Source: Candidatus Rokuibacteriota bacterium
GTDB taxonomy: Bacteria > Methylomirabilota > Methylomirabilia > Rokubacteriales > CSP1-6
Reading direction: 5' to 3'
DNA: 60,967 nt
Assembly (NCBI GenBank): GCA_003220475.1
Contig: QHSO01000002.1
Span: 1-60,967, forward strand
The position numbers and the translations under genes were made by a program. Every line of letters starts with the position of its first letter. Position 1 is the first letter of the stretch. Positions 1-8,759 of the stretch are shown piece after piece. The notes beneath the pieces are model-generated. The model had not been told where the DNA came from. It worked only from the letters and a program-made list of their open reading frames with translations, and did no database searches.

Positions 1-377
1 GATTCCCACCAGAGCGCCTGCATCGCCATGCCGCCGAGCGAGAGCAGCTCGTCCGGCAACCGCGTGTTTCGCATCGGCACGACCGTCTCGGCCGCCAGGC
101 CGTCGGGAATCGAGGCGCCCGCCGGAACCGGCACCACCCAGCACGGCGTCTCGCGGTACGTCCCCAGCCAGAAGGGCGCGGTATCGATCGGCAGCGGGCA
201 ATCACCGTGCGGCAATCGAACGCCGCCGCCCTCGGAGAGGACGAGCAGGTTTTGATCCTGTACGAGCAGCCAGTGACCGCGCTCGATCGGCGGCTTGGCG
301 CCGCGCTTGGCGGGCGTGAACGCGGGGCCGAGGATGTCGCGATTGAAGGGCAGGTGGACGGTGAGCGGCGTGGTCAT
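1..377 (-). CDS. nudC: NADH pyrophosphatase NudC, N-terminal part (gene runs off the window)
   Basis: About 125 N-terminal residues are visible on the minus strand. They match the NUDIX-like N-terminal domain of NudC: PFWLGTYRETPCW at residues 68-80 and AMQALWW near the edge, where the family continues into the zinc ribbon. NudC hydrolyses NAD(H) to NMN(H) and AMP and can decap NAD-RNA; the catalytic Nudix box would lie outside the window. The ATG overlaps the TGA of the upstream crotonase by 4 bp (ATGA), so the two are probably translationally coupled. The identity rests on the N-terminal domain alone. Confidence 0.75.
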   Translation of the reverse strand, partial: MTTPLTVHLPFNRDILGPAFTPAKRGAKPPIERGHWLLVQDQNLLVLSEGGGVRLPHGDCPLPIDTAPFWLGTYRETPCWVVPVPAGASIPDGLAAETVVPMRNTRLPDELLSLGGMAMQALWWE

Positions 378-1219
378 GCCTCGGCGTCCGTCCACCACGG
401 ATAGAACGGCGGCATGTCCTTGCTCGGACGCCCTGTGAAGCGCGGCGCTCGCTTCTCGAGGAACGAGGCGATGCCTTCGCGCGCGTCGGCGGAGCGGCCC
501 GTGTACCACATGCCGAGCGAGTCGAGGCGATGCGCCGCCCGGGGATGGTCGGCGCCGAGCATCCGCCAGAGCATGTGTCGCACGAGAGCGACCGACACGG
601 CCGAGGTCTGATCGGCGATCTCGCGCGCCAGCGCGCGGGCCGCGGGCAGGAGCGCGTCGGGCTCGAGCACGCGGCTGACGAGGCCGCCCGCGCGCGCCTC
701 CTCGGCGGAGAATACGCGACCGGTGTACGTCCACTCGGCGGCCTGCGCGATCCCGACCACTCTCGGCAGGAACCACGTGCTGCACGCCTCGGGCACCACG
801 CCGCGCCGGGCGAACACGAAGCCGATCTTCGCCTCGGTCGAGGCCAGCCGCACGTCCATCGGCAGCGTGAGCGTGATGCCGAACCCGACGGCCGCGCCGT
901 TGATGGCCGCGATGACCGGCTTCTTCATGTCGAAAATCCGCAGCGTGACGACACCGCCGCCGTCGCGGTGAGCCTCGGGACCGTCGCCGGGGCGGTCGAA
1001 CGTCGTGCCGCCGCCGGAGAGATCGGCGCCCGCGCAGAAGGCGCGCCCGGCGCCGGTGACGATCACCGCGCGCACGCCATCGTCGGCATCGGCACGCCCG
1101 AAGGCGTCGACCAGCTCGCGGATCACGGTGCCGTTGACCGCGTTCAGACGGTCGGGACGGTTCAGCGTGACGGTGGCGATGCCGTCCGCAACGTCGTAGA
1201 GCAGCGTCTGCCAGCTCAA
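374..1219 (-). CDS. enoyl-CoA hydratase/isomerase (crotonase) family protein
   Basis: A 281-residue crotonase. The two oxyanion-hole segments are FCAGAD (61-66) and NGAAVGFG (107-114), and a glutamate in VVPEACSTW (near 144) sits where the catalytic acid of hydratases is found. Length and C-terminus (KRAPRFTGR) are normal. The likely start is a TTG overlapping the TGA of the upstream luciferase-like gene (TTGA); open frame upstream of it reads as antisense of that gene. It belongs to a three-gene minus-strand unit (LLM oxidoreductase, crotonase, NudC). The CoA substrate cannot be read from the sequence. Confidence 0.85.
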   Translation of the reverse strand: MSWQTLLYDVADGIATVTLNRPDRLNAVNGTVIRELVDAFGRADADDGVRAVIVTGAGRAFCAGADLSGGGTTFDRPGDGPEAHRDGGGVVTLRIFDMKKPVIAAINGAAVGFGITLTLPMDVRLASTEAKIGFVFARRGVVPEACSTWFLPRVVGIAQAAEWTYTGRVFSAEEARAGGLVSRVLEPDALLPAARALAREIADQTSAVSVALVRHMLWRMLGADHPRAAHRLDSLGMWYTGRSADAREGIASFLEKRAPRFTGRPSKDMPPFYPWWTDAEA

Positions 1220-2349
1220 AAGCCGAGCGCCCGGACGTCGGTGCCTGCGCCGGCGACGGCGGCCTCCGGCGCGGCAGGCGCGTTGATCGCGAGCGTCTTG
1301 AGCTCGGGCATGACGTCCTTCGCGAAGAGCCGCATGTTGCGCTCGGCTTCGTCGTACGGCATGCCCGCGTACGAGAAGACGCCGACGAAGTGGCTGTTGC
1401 CGGTCCGCCGGTGGATGTCCAAAATCTTTTCGTAGCACTGCTCCGGTGTGCCGGAGACTTGCAGATTGACGAAATAGTCGATGACGGTGTCGGTGCCATA
1501 TTCCGCGATCTTCTCGCTCATCTTGCCGTAGTATTCGTAGCCCTTCGTCTTGGCGAGGTGATCGGCTTCGAAGTGATAGTGATCCAGCACCGTCTGGTAG
1601 TAGCCACCGATGTAGCGGCGCGCCATCTCGCGCGCTCGCTCCGCGCTCGGATCACAGAACGTCCACCCTGCCGAGATCGGCGGCGGGGCATCGACGCCGT
1701 TGACCTGCCGATAGACGCCGCGATACGTGTCGAGCTCCTTCGCGACCTCGTGCCAGGGCTTCTGCGGAATGATGAGGATGCCGATGCCGAGACGCGCCAT
1801 GATCGGCAGCGAGTCCGGCGACACGGCCGCCGCATAGGTGCGGCCGCGGAACGACTTGAACGGTGCGGGCCGGATGGCGGCGCGCGGCTGCTTGATGAAC
1901 GTGCCGTCGTACTCGCACCAGCCCGTCTCGAGTCCCTGCAGCAGCATCTCGGCGGACTCCACGAAGCGCTGGCGCGACTCGTCCATCGAGAGGCGAAAGC
2001 CCTCGAACTCGACCTTGCCCGCCCCGCGTCCGAGCCCGAGGATCAGTCGACCGTCGGAGATGGTGTCGAGCATGGCGACTTCCTCGGCGACGCGCATGGG
2101 GTCGTGCCACGGCAGCACGACCACCATCGAGCCGAGCTGTGCGCGCTGCGTGCGGCCGGCGACGTAGGTGAGGAACTGCAGCACGTCGGGGCACATCGTG
2201 TAGTCGGTGAAGTGGTGCTCGACGCCCCACACCGACTCGAACCCGAGCGGCTCGGCAAGGTCGACCAGGCGCAGCTCGTCGCGGTAGATCTCGCGATCCG
2301 CGCGGCTCTGCTTTGGATTCTGGAAGACGGACGCCATTCCGACGTGCAT
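1216..2349 (-). CDS. LLM class flavin-dependent oxidoreductase (bacterial luciferase-like)
   Basis: A 377-residue TIM-barrel luciferase-like monooxygenase. Typical features are WGVEHHFTDY near residue 42, DTISDGRLILGLGRG near 110, and a C-terminal GTPEQCYEKI stretch. Members use FMNH2 or F420 to oxidise small molecules; nothing here fixes the substrate. The ATG at 2349 has AGGAGAG a few bases upstream, so it is preferred over the longer open frame. It is first in the unit with the crotonase and nudC. The divergent tauE gene shares the repeat-rich intergenic region. Confidence 0.85.
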   Translation of the reverse strand: MHVGMASVFQNPKQSRADREIYRDELRLVDLAEPLGFESVWGVEHHFTDYTMCPDVLQFLTYVAGRTQRAQLGSMVVVLPWHDPMRVAEEVAMLDTISDGRLILGLGRGAGKVEFEGFRLSMDESRQRFVESAEMLLQGLETGWCEYDGTFIKQPRAAIRPAPFKSFRGRTYAAAVSPDSLPIMARLGIGILIIPQKPWHEVAKELDTYRGVYRQVNGVDAPPPISAGWTFCDPSAERAREMARRYIGGYYQTVLDHYHFEADHLAKTKGYEYYGKMSEKIAEYGTDTVIDYFVNLQVSGTPEQCYEKILDIHRRTGNSHFVGVFSYAGMPYDEAERNMRLFAKDVMPELKTLAINAPAAPEAAVAGAGTDVRALGF

Positions 2350-2408
2350 GCGGCTCTCCTCTGTATCGGAGCGTGGCGTCCACCTCGGCCGTGGGTGGCC
2401 TGAGAAAG

Positions 2409-2448
2409 AAGGGCGCGGCTCCGAAGGGCGCGGCTCCGAATGGCGCCG
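2409..2448. repeat. 15-bp tandem direct repeat in the divergent LLM/tauE intergenic region
   Basis: The unit AAGGGCGCGGCTCCG occurs twice back to back (2409-2423, 2424-2438) and a third, degraded unit follows. It lies between the LLM start and tauE. Its function is unknown; it may be a binding site or slippage product. Confidence 0.55.
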
Positions 2449-2468
2449 AGCGTAGCGCCCGGCCACGC

Positions 2469-2510
2469 GCGCGTCAATGCGCGCCCGGGCACCCCGCGCG
2501 TCAATGCGCG
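2469..2510. repeat. two copies of a 15-bp palindromic element upstream of tauE
   Basis: GCGCGTCAATGCGCG occurs at 2469-2483 and again at 2496-2510, 27 bp apart. The flanks (CGCGC/GCGCG) are inverted around GTCAAT. The second copy ends 9 bp before the -10-like TACAAT of tauE. Such placement fits an operator pair, but no regulator is identified. Confidence 0.45.
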
Positions 2511-2519
2511 GGCGGCGAG

Positions 2520-2525
2520 TACAAT
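2520..2525 (+). promoter_or_regulatory. -10-like TACAAT directly before the tauE GTG
   Basis: TACAAT lies 5 nt before the GTG start and no Shine-Dalgarno is present. Transcription would begin at or next to the start codon, giving a leaderless mRNA. No convincing -35 is visible. Confidence 0.45.
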
Positions 2526-2530
2526 GATGC

Positions 2531-3376
2531 GTGAACGACGTCGCGTTCCTCTCGATGATCCTGGGAACGTCGACGGTGGCCGGCGTCCTCGGCGCCATCC
2601 TCGGCCTGGGTGGCGGAATTTTGTTGGTGCCGCTGCTGACGCTCTTCTTCGGCGTGAGCCTGCCGTACGCGATGGGCGCCAGCGTGCTGTCGGTCATCGC
2701 CACGTCGTGCGGCGCGGCCGCCGGTCACCTCAGCTCGGGGCTGGCCAACATCCGTCTGGGACTCTTTCTGGCGCTCTTCACGGTGACGGGCGCGCTCGCC
2801 GGTGCGAGCCTCGTCGGTGTGATGCCGGCGCGCGCGCTGCAGACGCTGTTCGGGTTGGCGCTCGCCTACTCGGCCTTCACGACGATCCGCCAGCTGCACG
2901 TCGAGGTGGTGGACTCGCTCGTGGCCGATCCTCTTGCGCAGCGCTTCGGCCTCGACGGCGTCTACGGCGACCGGGTGCTCGGCCGCGACGTCGCCTATCA
3001 TGCGGTACACGTGCGGGCCGGCGCCGCCGTGATGTTCGGCGCCGGCCTGCTGTCGGGTCTGCTCGGCATCGGCAGCGGCGCCTTCAAGGTGCTCGCGATG
3101 GACACGGTGATGCGTCTGCCCATGAAAGTCTCGACGGCGACGAGCAACTTCATGATCGGCCTCACGGCGGCGGCGAGCGCGGGCGTGTACTTCGGGCGGG
3201 GCGACATCCATCCCGTCATCGCGACGCCGGTGGCTCTCGGCGTGCTGGTCGGTTCCTTCATCGGCACGCGGGTGATCGGCCGTTTGAGCAACACGACGGT
3301 GCGCAAGCTGTTCCTGCCGATCGTGCTCTATCTCGCGCTCTCCATGCTGCTGCATGGCCTCGGGGTGCTCCGGTGA
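2531..3376 (+). CDS. sulfite exporter TauE/SafE family membrane protein
   Basis: A 281-residue polytopic membrane protein. It opens with the TauE glycine-rich first repeat (AILGLGGGILLVPLL, about 22-36) and has the second repeat LLSGLLGIGSGAFKV in the middle, the duplicated fold of this anion-export family (sulfite, sulfoacetate and related substrates). The GTG start sits 5 nt after a -10-like TACAAT. Its stop overlaps the GTG of the following DUF1634 gene (GTGA), a pairing often seen in other genomes. The substrate is not known. Confidence 0.88.
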   Translation: MNDVAFLSMILGTSTVAGVLGAILGLGGGILLVPLLTLFFGVSLPYAMGASVLSVIATSCGAAAGHLSSGLANIRLGLFLALFTVTGALAGASLVGVMPARALQTLFGLALAYSAFTTIRQLHVEVVDSLVADPLAQRFGLDGVYGDRVLGRDVAYHAVHVRAGAAVMFGAGLLSGLLGIGSGAFKVLAMDTVMRLPMKVSTATSNFMIGLTAAASAGVYFGRGDIHPVIATPVALGVLVGSFIGTRVIGRLSNTTVRKLFLPIVLYLALSMLLHGLGVLR

Positions 3377-3765
3377 CGCCCGAGCGCGCCGTCTCGCGCG
3401 TGCTCTTCCTCGGCGGGTTCCTGGCGGTCGCCCTCATGATCGGGGGCCTCGCAGCGCTCGAGCTTCGCGCGTTGCGCACCGCACATCCGCTCGACATCGC
3501 GCACGTCGTCGAGAACCGCGAGGCCGGCCGCTCGGTCGACGTCTTCGTGTCGGTGCCCCAGCTCGCGCGCGCGCTCGCGCGGTGGCCGCCGAGTCCACTC
3601 GCCGTCATCGTCGTCGGCATCGTCGTGCTGCTCGCCACGCCCGCCGTCGGCGTCGTCGCCGCGCTCATCGCCTTCGCGCGTGAGCACGACCGCCGCTACG
3701 TCGTGATCTGCGTCGCGCTGCTCGTCGGCCTCGTCACAGGCTTTTTCCTGAACGTCGGCGGCTGA
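3373..3765 (+). CDS. DUF1634 family membrane protein, partner of TauE
   Basis: A 130-residue protein with three predicted membrane spans: residues about 8-30, 73-95 and 105-125. The loop contains AHPLDIAHVVENREAG, typical of DUF1634. These proteins commonly sit beside TauE/SafE exporters and may be accessory subunits; no biochemical role is established. It starts with GTG overlapping the tauE stop by 4 bp, so expression is probably coupled. It is followed by two hairpins before the convergent debranching-enzyme gene. Confidence 0.8.
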   Translation: MTPERAVSRVLFLGGFLAVALMIGGLAALELRALRTAHPLDIAHVVENREAGRSVDVFVSVPQLARALARWPPSPLAVIVVGIVVLLATPAVGVVAALIAFAREHDRRYVVICVALLVGLVTGFFLNVGG

Positions 3766-3828
3766 GTGATTCTCAGGAGCGACGCGTTCGCCTCGATGTG
3801 CGTGATGAGTCGGCCTGGCGCTGTTCGA

Positions 3829-3884
3829 GCGCCGGCTTTGCCGGCGCAATCGAAGTTCTGGGGAGGGGCGACGACGCCCCTCTC
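3829..3884. terminator. two hairpins between convergent genes, probable bidirectional terminator
   Basis: The first hairpin is GCGCCGGC-TTT-GCCGGCGC (3829-3847). The second is GGGAGGGGCG-ACGA-CGCCCCTCTC with one G-T pair (3861-3884). They fill the gap between the convergent DUF1634 and debranching-enzyme genes. There is no clear T-tract, so termination may be factor-assisted. Confidence 0.5.
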
Positions 3885-3892
3885 CGAGTTGC

Positions 3893-5284
3893 TCAGCGCC
3901 TGACGACGAGCTCGGCGTCGCCGTCGCGGGCGAGCAGCTCGACCGCCGCGCCGTCCGAGCCCTGCAAGACGCGCATGCCCAGCCGCGACTTGCTCACGCG
4001 CAGGCCTCGGATCTCGATCCACGTCAGCCAGCCCGGCAGCGTCGGCCGCGCGAGCGTGATCTGATTGTCGGCGGCTTCCGGACGTAATCCGAGCATCGCG
4101 CCGATGAGCTGGAACACCACGCCGCTGGCCCACGCCTGCGGCGAGCACGCGACGGGATAGCGCGTCGGCGCGTAGCCCGCGACGCGCGGGAAGCCGCAGA
4201 ACAGCTCGGGCATCCGCATGTCGTCGAACTGCAGCACGGCCTCGAAGAGCCCGGTGGCGAGCGTGAGGAACTGCGCGTTCATGCCGTACTCGCGCATGCC
4301 GACCGCGGCCAGCGCGGTGTCGTGCGGCCAGACGGAGCCGTTGTGATAGCTCATCGGGTTGTACGCTCGCTCGCGGCTCGACAGCGTGCGTAGCCCCCAG
4401 CCGGTGAACATGTCGTCCTGCAGCAGCCGCCGCGCGACGATCTGCGCGCGCGAGTCGCTCACGATCCGCGTCCACAGCAGGTGGCCGGGGTTGGACGAGA
4501 TCACGCGGCACGGCGCGCCGTCGCGATCCAGCGCGAGCGCGTAGAAGGCCTCGTCGGGCAGCCAGAAGTCGGCCTCGAAGCGCTCCTGCAGCCGCCGCGC
4601 GCGGGCGCGCAGCGCCGGCACCTCCGCGTCGCGGCCGAGCGCTTCCGCCATGGCCGCCGCGCCGAGCAGCGCGGCGTACTGGTAGCCCTGCACCTCCGCG
4701 AGCGCGATCGGCGGCTCGGCGAGGCGGCCGTCCGCGTACATCACCGAGTCGTGCGAGTCCTTCCAGCCCTGATTCGGCAGTCCGACGGGCGAGCGGCGCG
4801 CGTAGGCCAAGAAGCCGCGGCCCTGCGCCTCGCCCATCGCCCACATCCACGCCAGCGCGCGCTCGACGGCCGGCCACATCTCGCGCGCGAAATCCACGTC
4901 GTCGGTCCATTTCAGGTAGGCGGACGCGAGCATGACGAACAGCGGCGTGGCGTCCACGCTGCCGTAGTACGGGATGAACGGAATCTCGCGGCACGTCGCC
5001 ATCTCGCCGCGACGGTACTCGTGCAGGATCTTGCCGGGCTCCTGGTCGGTGAACGCGTCGTCGACGGTGCCCTGCAGGCGCGCGAGGTAGCGCAGCGTGC
5101 CGCGCGCGATCTCCGGCTCGAACGGCAGTAGCTGCAAGGCGGTGATGAGCGCGTCGCGACCGAACGGCGCGACGTACCATGGAATGCCCGCGTACGGCAC
5201 GAAGCCGTCGGCCGTCTCGGTCAGCAACAGATGGAGATCGTGTCGCGAGCGCTGCAGCCAGTGATCGAAGAGGTCATGGTTCGT
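3893..5284 (-). pseudogene. glycogen debranching enzyme (amylo-alpha-1,6-glucosidase type), C-terminal catalytic fragment
   Basis: About 463 residues match the (alpha/alpha)6 catalytic domain of GDE_N_bis-type debranching enzymes: DLFDHWLQRSRHDLHLL, PYAGIPWYVAPFGRDAL, EPGKILHEYRRGEM, YYGSVDATPLFV and PMSYHNGSVWPHD. The reading frame is shifted relative to the N-terminal fragment: GAA-CCA-TGA in one frame becomes ACG-AAC-CAT-GAC in the other. Family members normally have about 45 more residues between the domains, so a frame-breaking deletion of roughly 130-140 bp is inferred. No good start codon precedes the domain in this frame, so separate translation is doubtful. It would hydrolyse alpha-1,6 branches or related glucosides. 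Confidence 0.8.
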
Positions 5285-5951
5285 GGAGCTCGAAGCGATC
5301 GCCGGGCCCCAGCGGCAGATGATAATCGGCGCCGGTGGCATCGAGACGGTCGGGCGGCGGATCGAACACGAGCGTCGACGTGCGGCGCAGGCCGTCGAGG
5401 CCGCGGTAGCCCAAGCGCACCACACGCGCGTCGCCCTCGCGCGGCAGCATCTCGCCGCGCTGCGGACGCGGATGACCGCGGACCTCGAAGACGTCGACGA
5501 AGTCGGCGGCGAACGACAGCGTCAGCGCGAGGTCGTGACGCTCCTGGACGAACGACTCGACGGCCAGCCAATGATAGAGCTGCGGACCGAAGATCGTCAG
5601 CCGGCGCGCCAGCCGCATCGAGCGTCCCGGCAGCACGAGGTGCGGCTGCAACGGCATATCGGGGTTGGTGAGGTCGATCGCGGCCTCCAGGGCGTCGTCG
5701 GACACGCCGGCGTTCAGCGCGATGCCGCGCAGGCCGTGCAACCGCAGCTCGAGCAACGAGAGGAAGCGCGTGTCACCGACGTAGAAGCCGAATTCGCCCG
5801 GCACGTTCGGGAAGTCGCCGCGCCGATCCGCCACCAGGAACGCATCGTCGTGCTTGAGCACGAGCTTGGGCAGGTCGGCGGCGACGCTGGAGGCGAGGAT
5901 GTAGTAGTGCTCGCCGATGAGGACGTCGTCTCGGGGTAGCCGGTCCTTCAT
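5274..5951 (-). pseudogene. glycogen debranching enzyme, N-terminal fragment (GDE_N_bis domain)
   Basis: 225 residues match the N-terminal beta-sandwich of bacterial debranching-like enzymes: DVLIGEHYYILAS (9-21), GFYVGDTRFLS and LPLGPGDRFEL at the end. The frame stops at TGA exactly where the linker to the catalytic domain should follow; that domain continues in another frame. The ATG overlaps the stop of the upstream glycosyltransferase by 4 bp (ATGA), so it is the natural second gene of a two-gene unit for alpha-glucan or trehalose-type metabolism. A real pseudogene and an assembly deletion are both possible. Confidence 0.8.
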
Positions 5952-6994
5952 GCCGCCTGCCGCGCGGACGTCGCACGGCGGTAGAGGGCTTCGTAGTCGT
6001 CCACCATCCGCGGGACGCTGAATTGTCGCTCGACGTAGCGACGGCACTCGGCGCGATCGATCGTGTCGATGCGCTTCACAGCCTCCACCAGCTCGTCCAC
6101 CGTATCGGCGATGAACCCGGTGCGCCCGTCCTGGACGACCTCCGGCACGGATCCGCACGGGCGCGCAATGACCGGGGTGCCGCAGGCCATCGCCTCGATC
6201 ATCACGAGGCCGAACGGCTCGGGCCAGTCGATGGGGAACAGCAGCGCGCGCGCCCCGCCGAGGAACGCGGCTTTGCGGTCGTCGTCGAGCTCACCGATGA
6301 ACTCGATGAGCGGGTCGTCGAGCAGCGGCCTGATCACGCGGTCGACGTAGTCGCGGTCGTTGGCGTCGATCTTGGCCGCGATGCGCAGCGGCATCCCGGC
6401 GCGCTTGGCCACCTCGATCGCGACATCCGGTTGCTTCTCGGGTGAGAGTCGGCCGAGGAAGGCCAGGTACTCGCCCGGCTGCGCGACGAACGGAAAACCG
6501 TCGAGCGGCATGCCGTGATAGACGGTGCCCGCCCAGTTGAGGTTGAACGCGGCCAGCGGCGCGCGCTGCCCATTGCTGATGGAGACGAGCGGCACGTCGG
6601 GAAAATCGCGGAACAGCGGGACGAGATACGGCAGGTCCAGCCGCCCGTGCAGCGTGTGCAACGTGGGCGTGCGCACGAGGCCGCAGAACGGGTACGCCAG
6701 ATAGTCGACGTGGCAATGGATGACGTCGAACCGGCCCGCGTTGCAGAACACGCGGCCGAGCTGCCGACTGATGTCGGCCGCGAGCACCTCGCGGCTCTTC
6801 GCGTCCAGTCGCACCGCGCGCTCCGTCACCGCGATCAGCCGCGCGGCCGTGCGCGAGTCGCCGCTCGCGAACAGCGTAACGTCGTGGCCGCGCCGCACCA
6901 GCTCTTCGGTAACGTAGGAGACGATTCGTTCGGTCCCTCCATAGAGACGCGGCGGCACAGGCTCATACAGCGGCGCGACCTGAGCGATTCGCAT
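5948..6994 (-). CDS. glycosyltransferase family 4 protein
   Basis: A 348-residue GT-B glycosyltransferase. The N-terminus MRIAQVAPLYEPVPPRLYGG with GGTERIV is typical of GT4 enzymes of the mannosyl/glucosyl type; the C-terminal donor-site motif is PEPFGLVMIEAMACGTPVI, an E-x7-E arrangement. It uses a nucleotide-sugar donor in the cytoplasm; the acceptor is unknown. The next gene is a debranching-like enzyme translated from an overlapping ATGA, which is a frequent pairing for alpha-glucan metabolism. An AAGAGA ribosome-binding sequence precedes the ATG. Confidence 0.85.
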   Translation of the reverse strand: MRIAQVAPLYEPVPPRLYGGTERIVSYVTEELVRRGHDVTLFASGDSRTAARLIAVTERAVRLDAKSREVLAADISRQLGRVFCNAGRFDVIHCHVDYLAYPFCGLVRTPTLHTLHGRLDLPYLVPLFRDFPDVPLVSISNGQRAPLAAFNLNWAGTVYHGMPLDGFPFVAQPGEYLAFLGRLSPEKQPDVAIEVAKRAGMPLRIAAKIDANDRDYVDRVIRPLLDDPLIEFIGELDDDRKAAFLGGARALLFPIDWPEPFGLVMIEAMACGTPVIARPCGSVPEVVQDGRTGFIADTVDELVEAVKRIDTIDRAECRRYVERQFSVPRMVDDYEALYRRATSARQAA

Positions 6995-7057
6995 GATCTC
7001 TTCGCCATGAATGCAAACCGAGCGCCATCGAGTCGCGCCGGCGATCGATACCGTCGC

Positions 7058-8743
7058 TCAGGCCGCAAAATCACGCAGCACGCGGCCGGGGCGCCCGCAA
7101 TCCGCGATGATCCCGCGCTCGTCGACGGTGCGGACACCGTTGACCCATACGCCGTGCACGCCCACCGCCGGCGTGTGGAGTCGCGCGGCGCCCGTCGGTA
7201 GATCGTTCACGCGCCGCTTGTCGCCTCGTGCGACCGTCGCCGGATCGAACAGCAGGAGGTCGGCCTACGCGCCGGGGACGACGCGGCCACGATCCGCGAT
7301 GCGGTATGCCGCCGCGACGTCACTGGTGACGCGCTTCACCGCAGCGGGCAGCGTGAGGTCGCCGCGCTCGCGCACCCAGTGACCGAACAGGTGCAGGCCG
7401 AAGCCCGCATCGCAGAGAAACGACAGGTGCGCGCCGGCGTCCGACAGCGCGACGGCGGCGTAGGGATGGCGCAGCAGCCGACGGACCTCGTCTTCGTCGG
7501 TGTTGAAGAGCCGGCAATCGAACATCGCGTCCAGCTCGCCGTCGAGCCCGAAGTCGAGGAAGACGTCGAACGGATCGCGCCCAGACTCCGCCGCGAGGGC
7601 GCCGATGGTCTGGCCGACCCACGCGTGGTGCTCGGGCCGCTCGACGGACATGATCGTGAGGCTTGGCCACGTCTTGTTGGAAAAGCGGTTCGGCACGCCA
7701 GGAATCGCCGCCTCTTCTTTGAGCCGCTTGCGGAACGAGGGATCGGCGAGCACGTGCCGGTACGCGGCCTCGTCGGCCGCCTCGATGGCCGGGCGCCAGG
7801 CGAGAAACGCCTCGAGCGGATAGGGATGGCGCAGCGTGAACTCCATGCCCAGCGGGAAGCAGCCGACCTGCGCCCAGAGCTCGCGCCCGCGGCGGCGCGC
7901 CGCCTCGATCTCCGCCACCTCGCGGAAGACACGCGTGGGATCACCCGGATCGACGAACATCGCCGCGATCATCACAGGCCGACCGCTCGTGGCGGCGACC
8001 TCTTCCAGCCACGGCACGGTCGTCGTGCTGCCCTTGGTGAGCATGAACACACCGCGCCCGGCCTCGCCGAGCGCGCCGGTGAGGGCCAGCAGCTCGCGCG
8101 CATCCGCGAGTCGTGACGGCATCGGGATGCCGTTCTCGCCGTTGTGCTGCTCGAGCGTGGAGGTCGCGAAGCCGATCGCGCCCGCGCGCACCGCCTCCGC
8201 CACGATGCGGCGCATCTCGGCGATCTCGGCGTCGGTGGCCGCGCGCTTCGTCGCGTCGGCGCCGAGGACGAACGTTCGCACCGACGAGTGACCGACGAAC
8301 GACCCGACGTTCGGGACCACGCCGCGCCGCTCCATCGCGTCGAGGTAGTCGGGATAGGTTTCGAAGTCCCACCGCACGCCCGCGCGCAGCGCCTCCAGCG
8401 ACATGCCTTCGACATGCGTGAGCGCGCGCAGCGTGAGGTCGCGGTCGGCCGGCCGGCAGGGCGCGATGGTGAAGCCGCAATTGCCGATGACGACGGTGGT
8501 CACGCCGAGCGCAGTCGAGGGCGTCGCGAACGGATCCCAGGTGAGCTGCGCGTCGTAGTGCGTGTGCAGATCGACGATGCCGGGCGCCAGCGTCAACCCG
8601 CGCGCGTCGACGCGCTGGCGCGCGGCGCCGAGCTCGGTGCCCACGGCCACGATGCGGCCATCCGCCACCGCGACGCCGCCCGCCCGCGGCGGCCCGCCGA
8701 GGCCGTCGATCACCGATGCGTTGTCGATCAGCAGATCGTGCAC
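7058..8743 (-). CDS. N-acyl-D-amino-acid deacylase (D-aminoacylase), interrupted by an in-frame TAG
   Basis: An amidohydrolase of the D-aminoacylase group. Metal-site motifs are LHTHYDAQLTWDP (near 60), GNCGFTIAP (near 90) and LSDAGAHLSF (near 450). Translation from the GTG (RBS GGAGG) stops at TAG (7265-7267) after 492 residues. The same frame then stays open for 68 more codons and reads as the normal family C-terminus (ADLLLFDPATVARG, then GVHGVWVNGVR). So the gene is full length (561 codons) but for one amber codon, in a position where relatives usually have a sense residue such as Tyr. A point mutation or sequence error is most likely. Confidence 0.85.
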
Positions 8744-8759
8744 GCGCGCTTCCTCCAGG

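Noticed and set aside
5274-5276. Selenocysteine at the TGA that ends the debranching-enzyme N-fragment
   Set aside because: The frame after this TGA does not continue as the domain; the catalytic domain resumes in a different frame.
7265-7267. Pyrrolysine at the TAG of the D-aminoacylase
   Set aside because: No pyl gene in the window and no known pyrrolysine use in this family; a point mutation is simpler.
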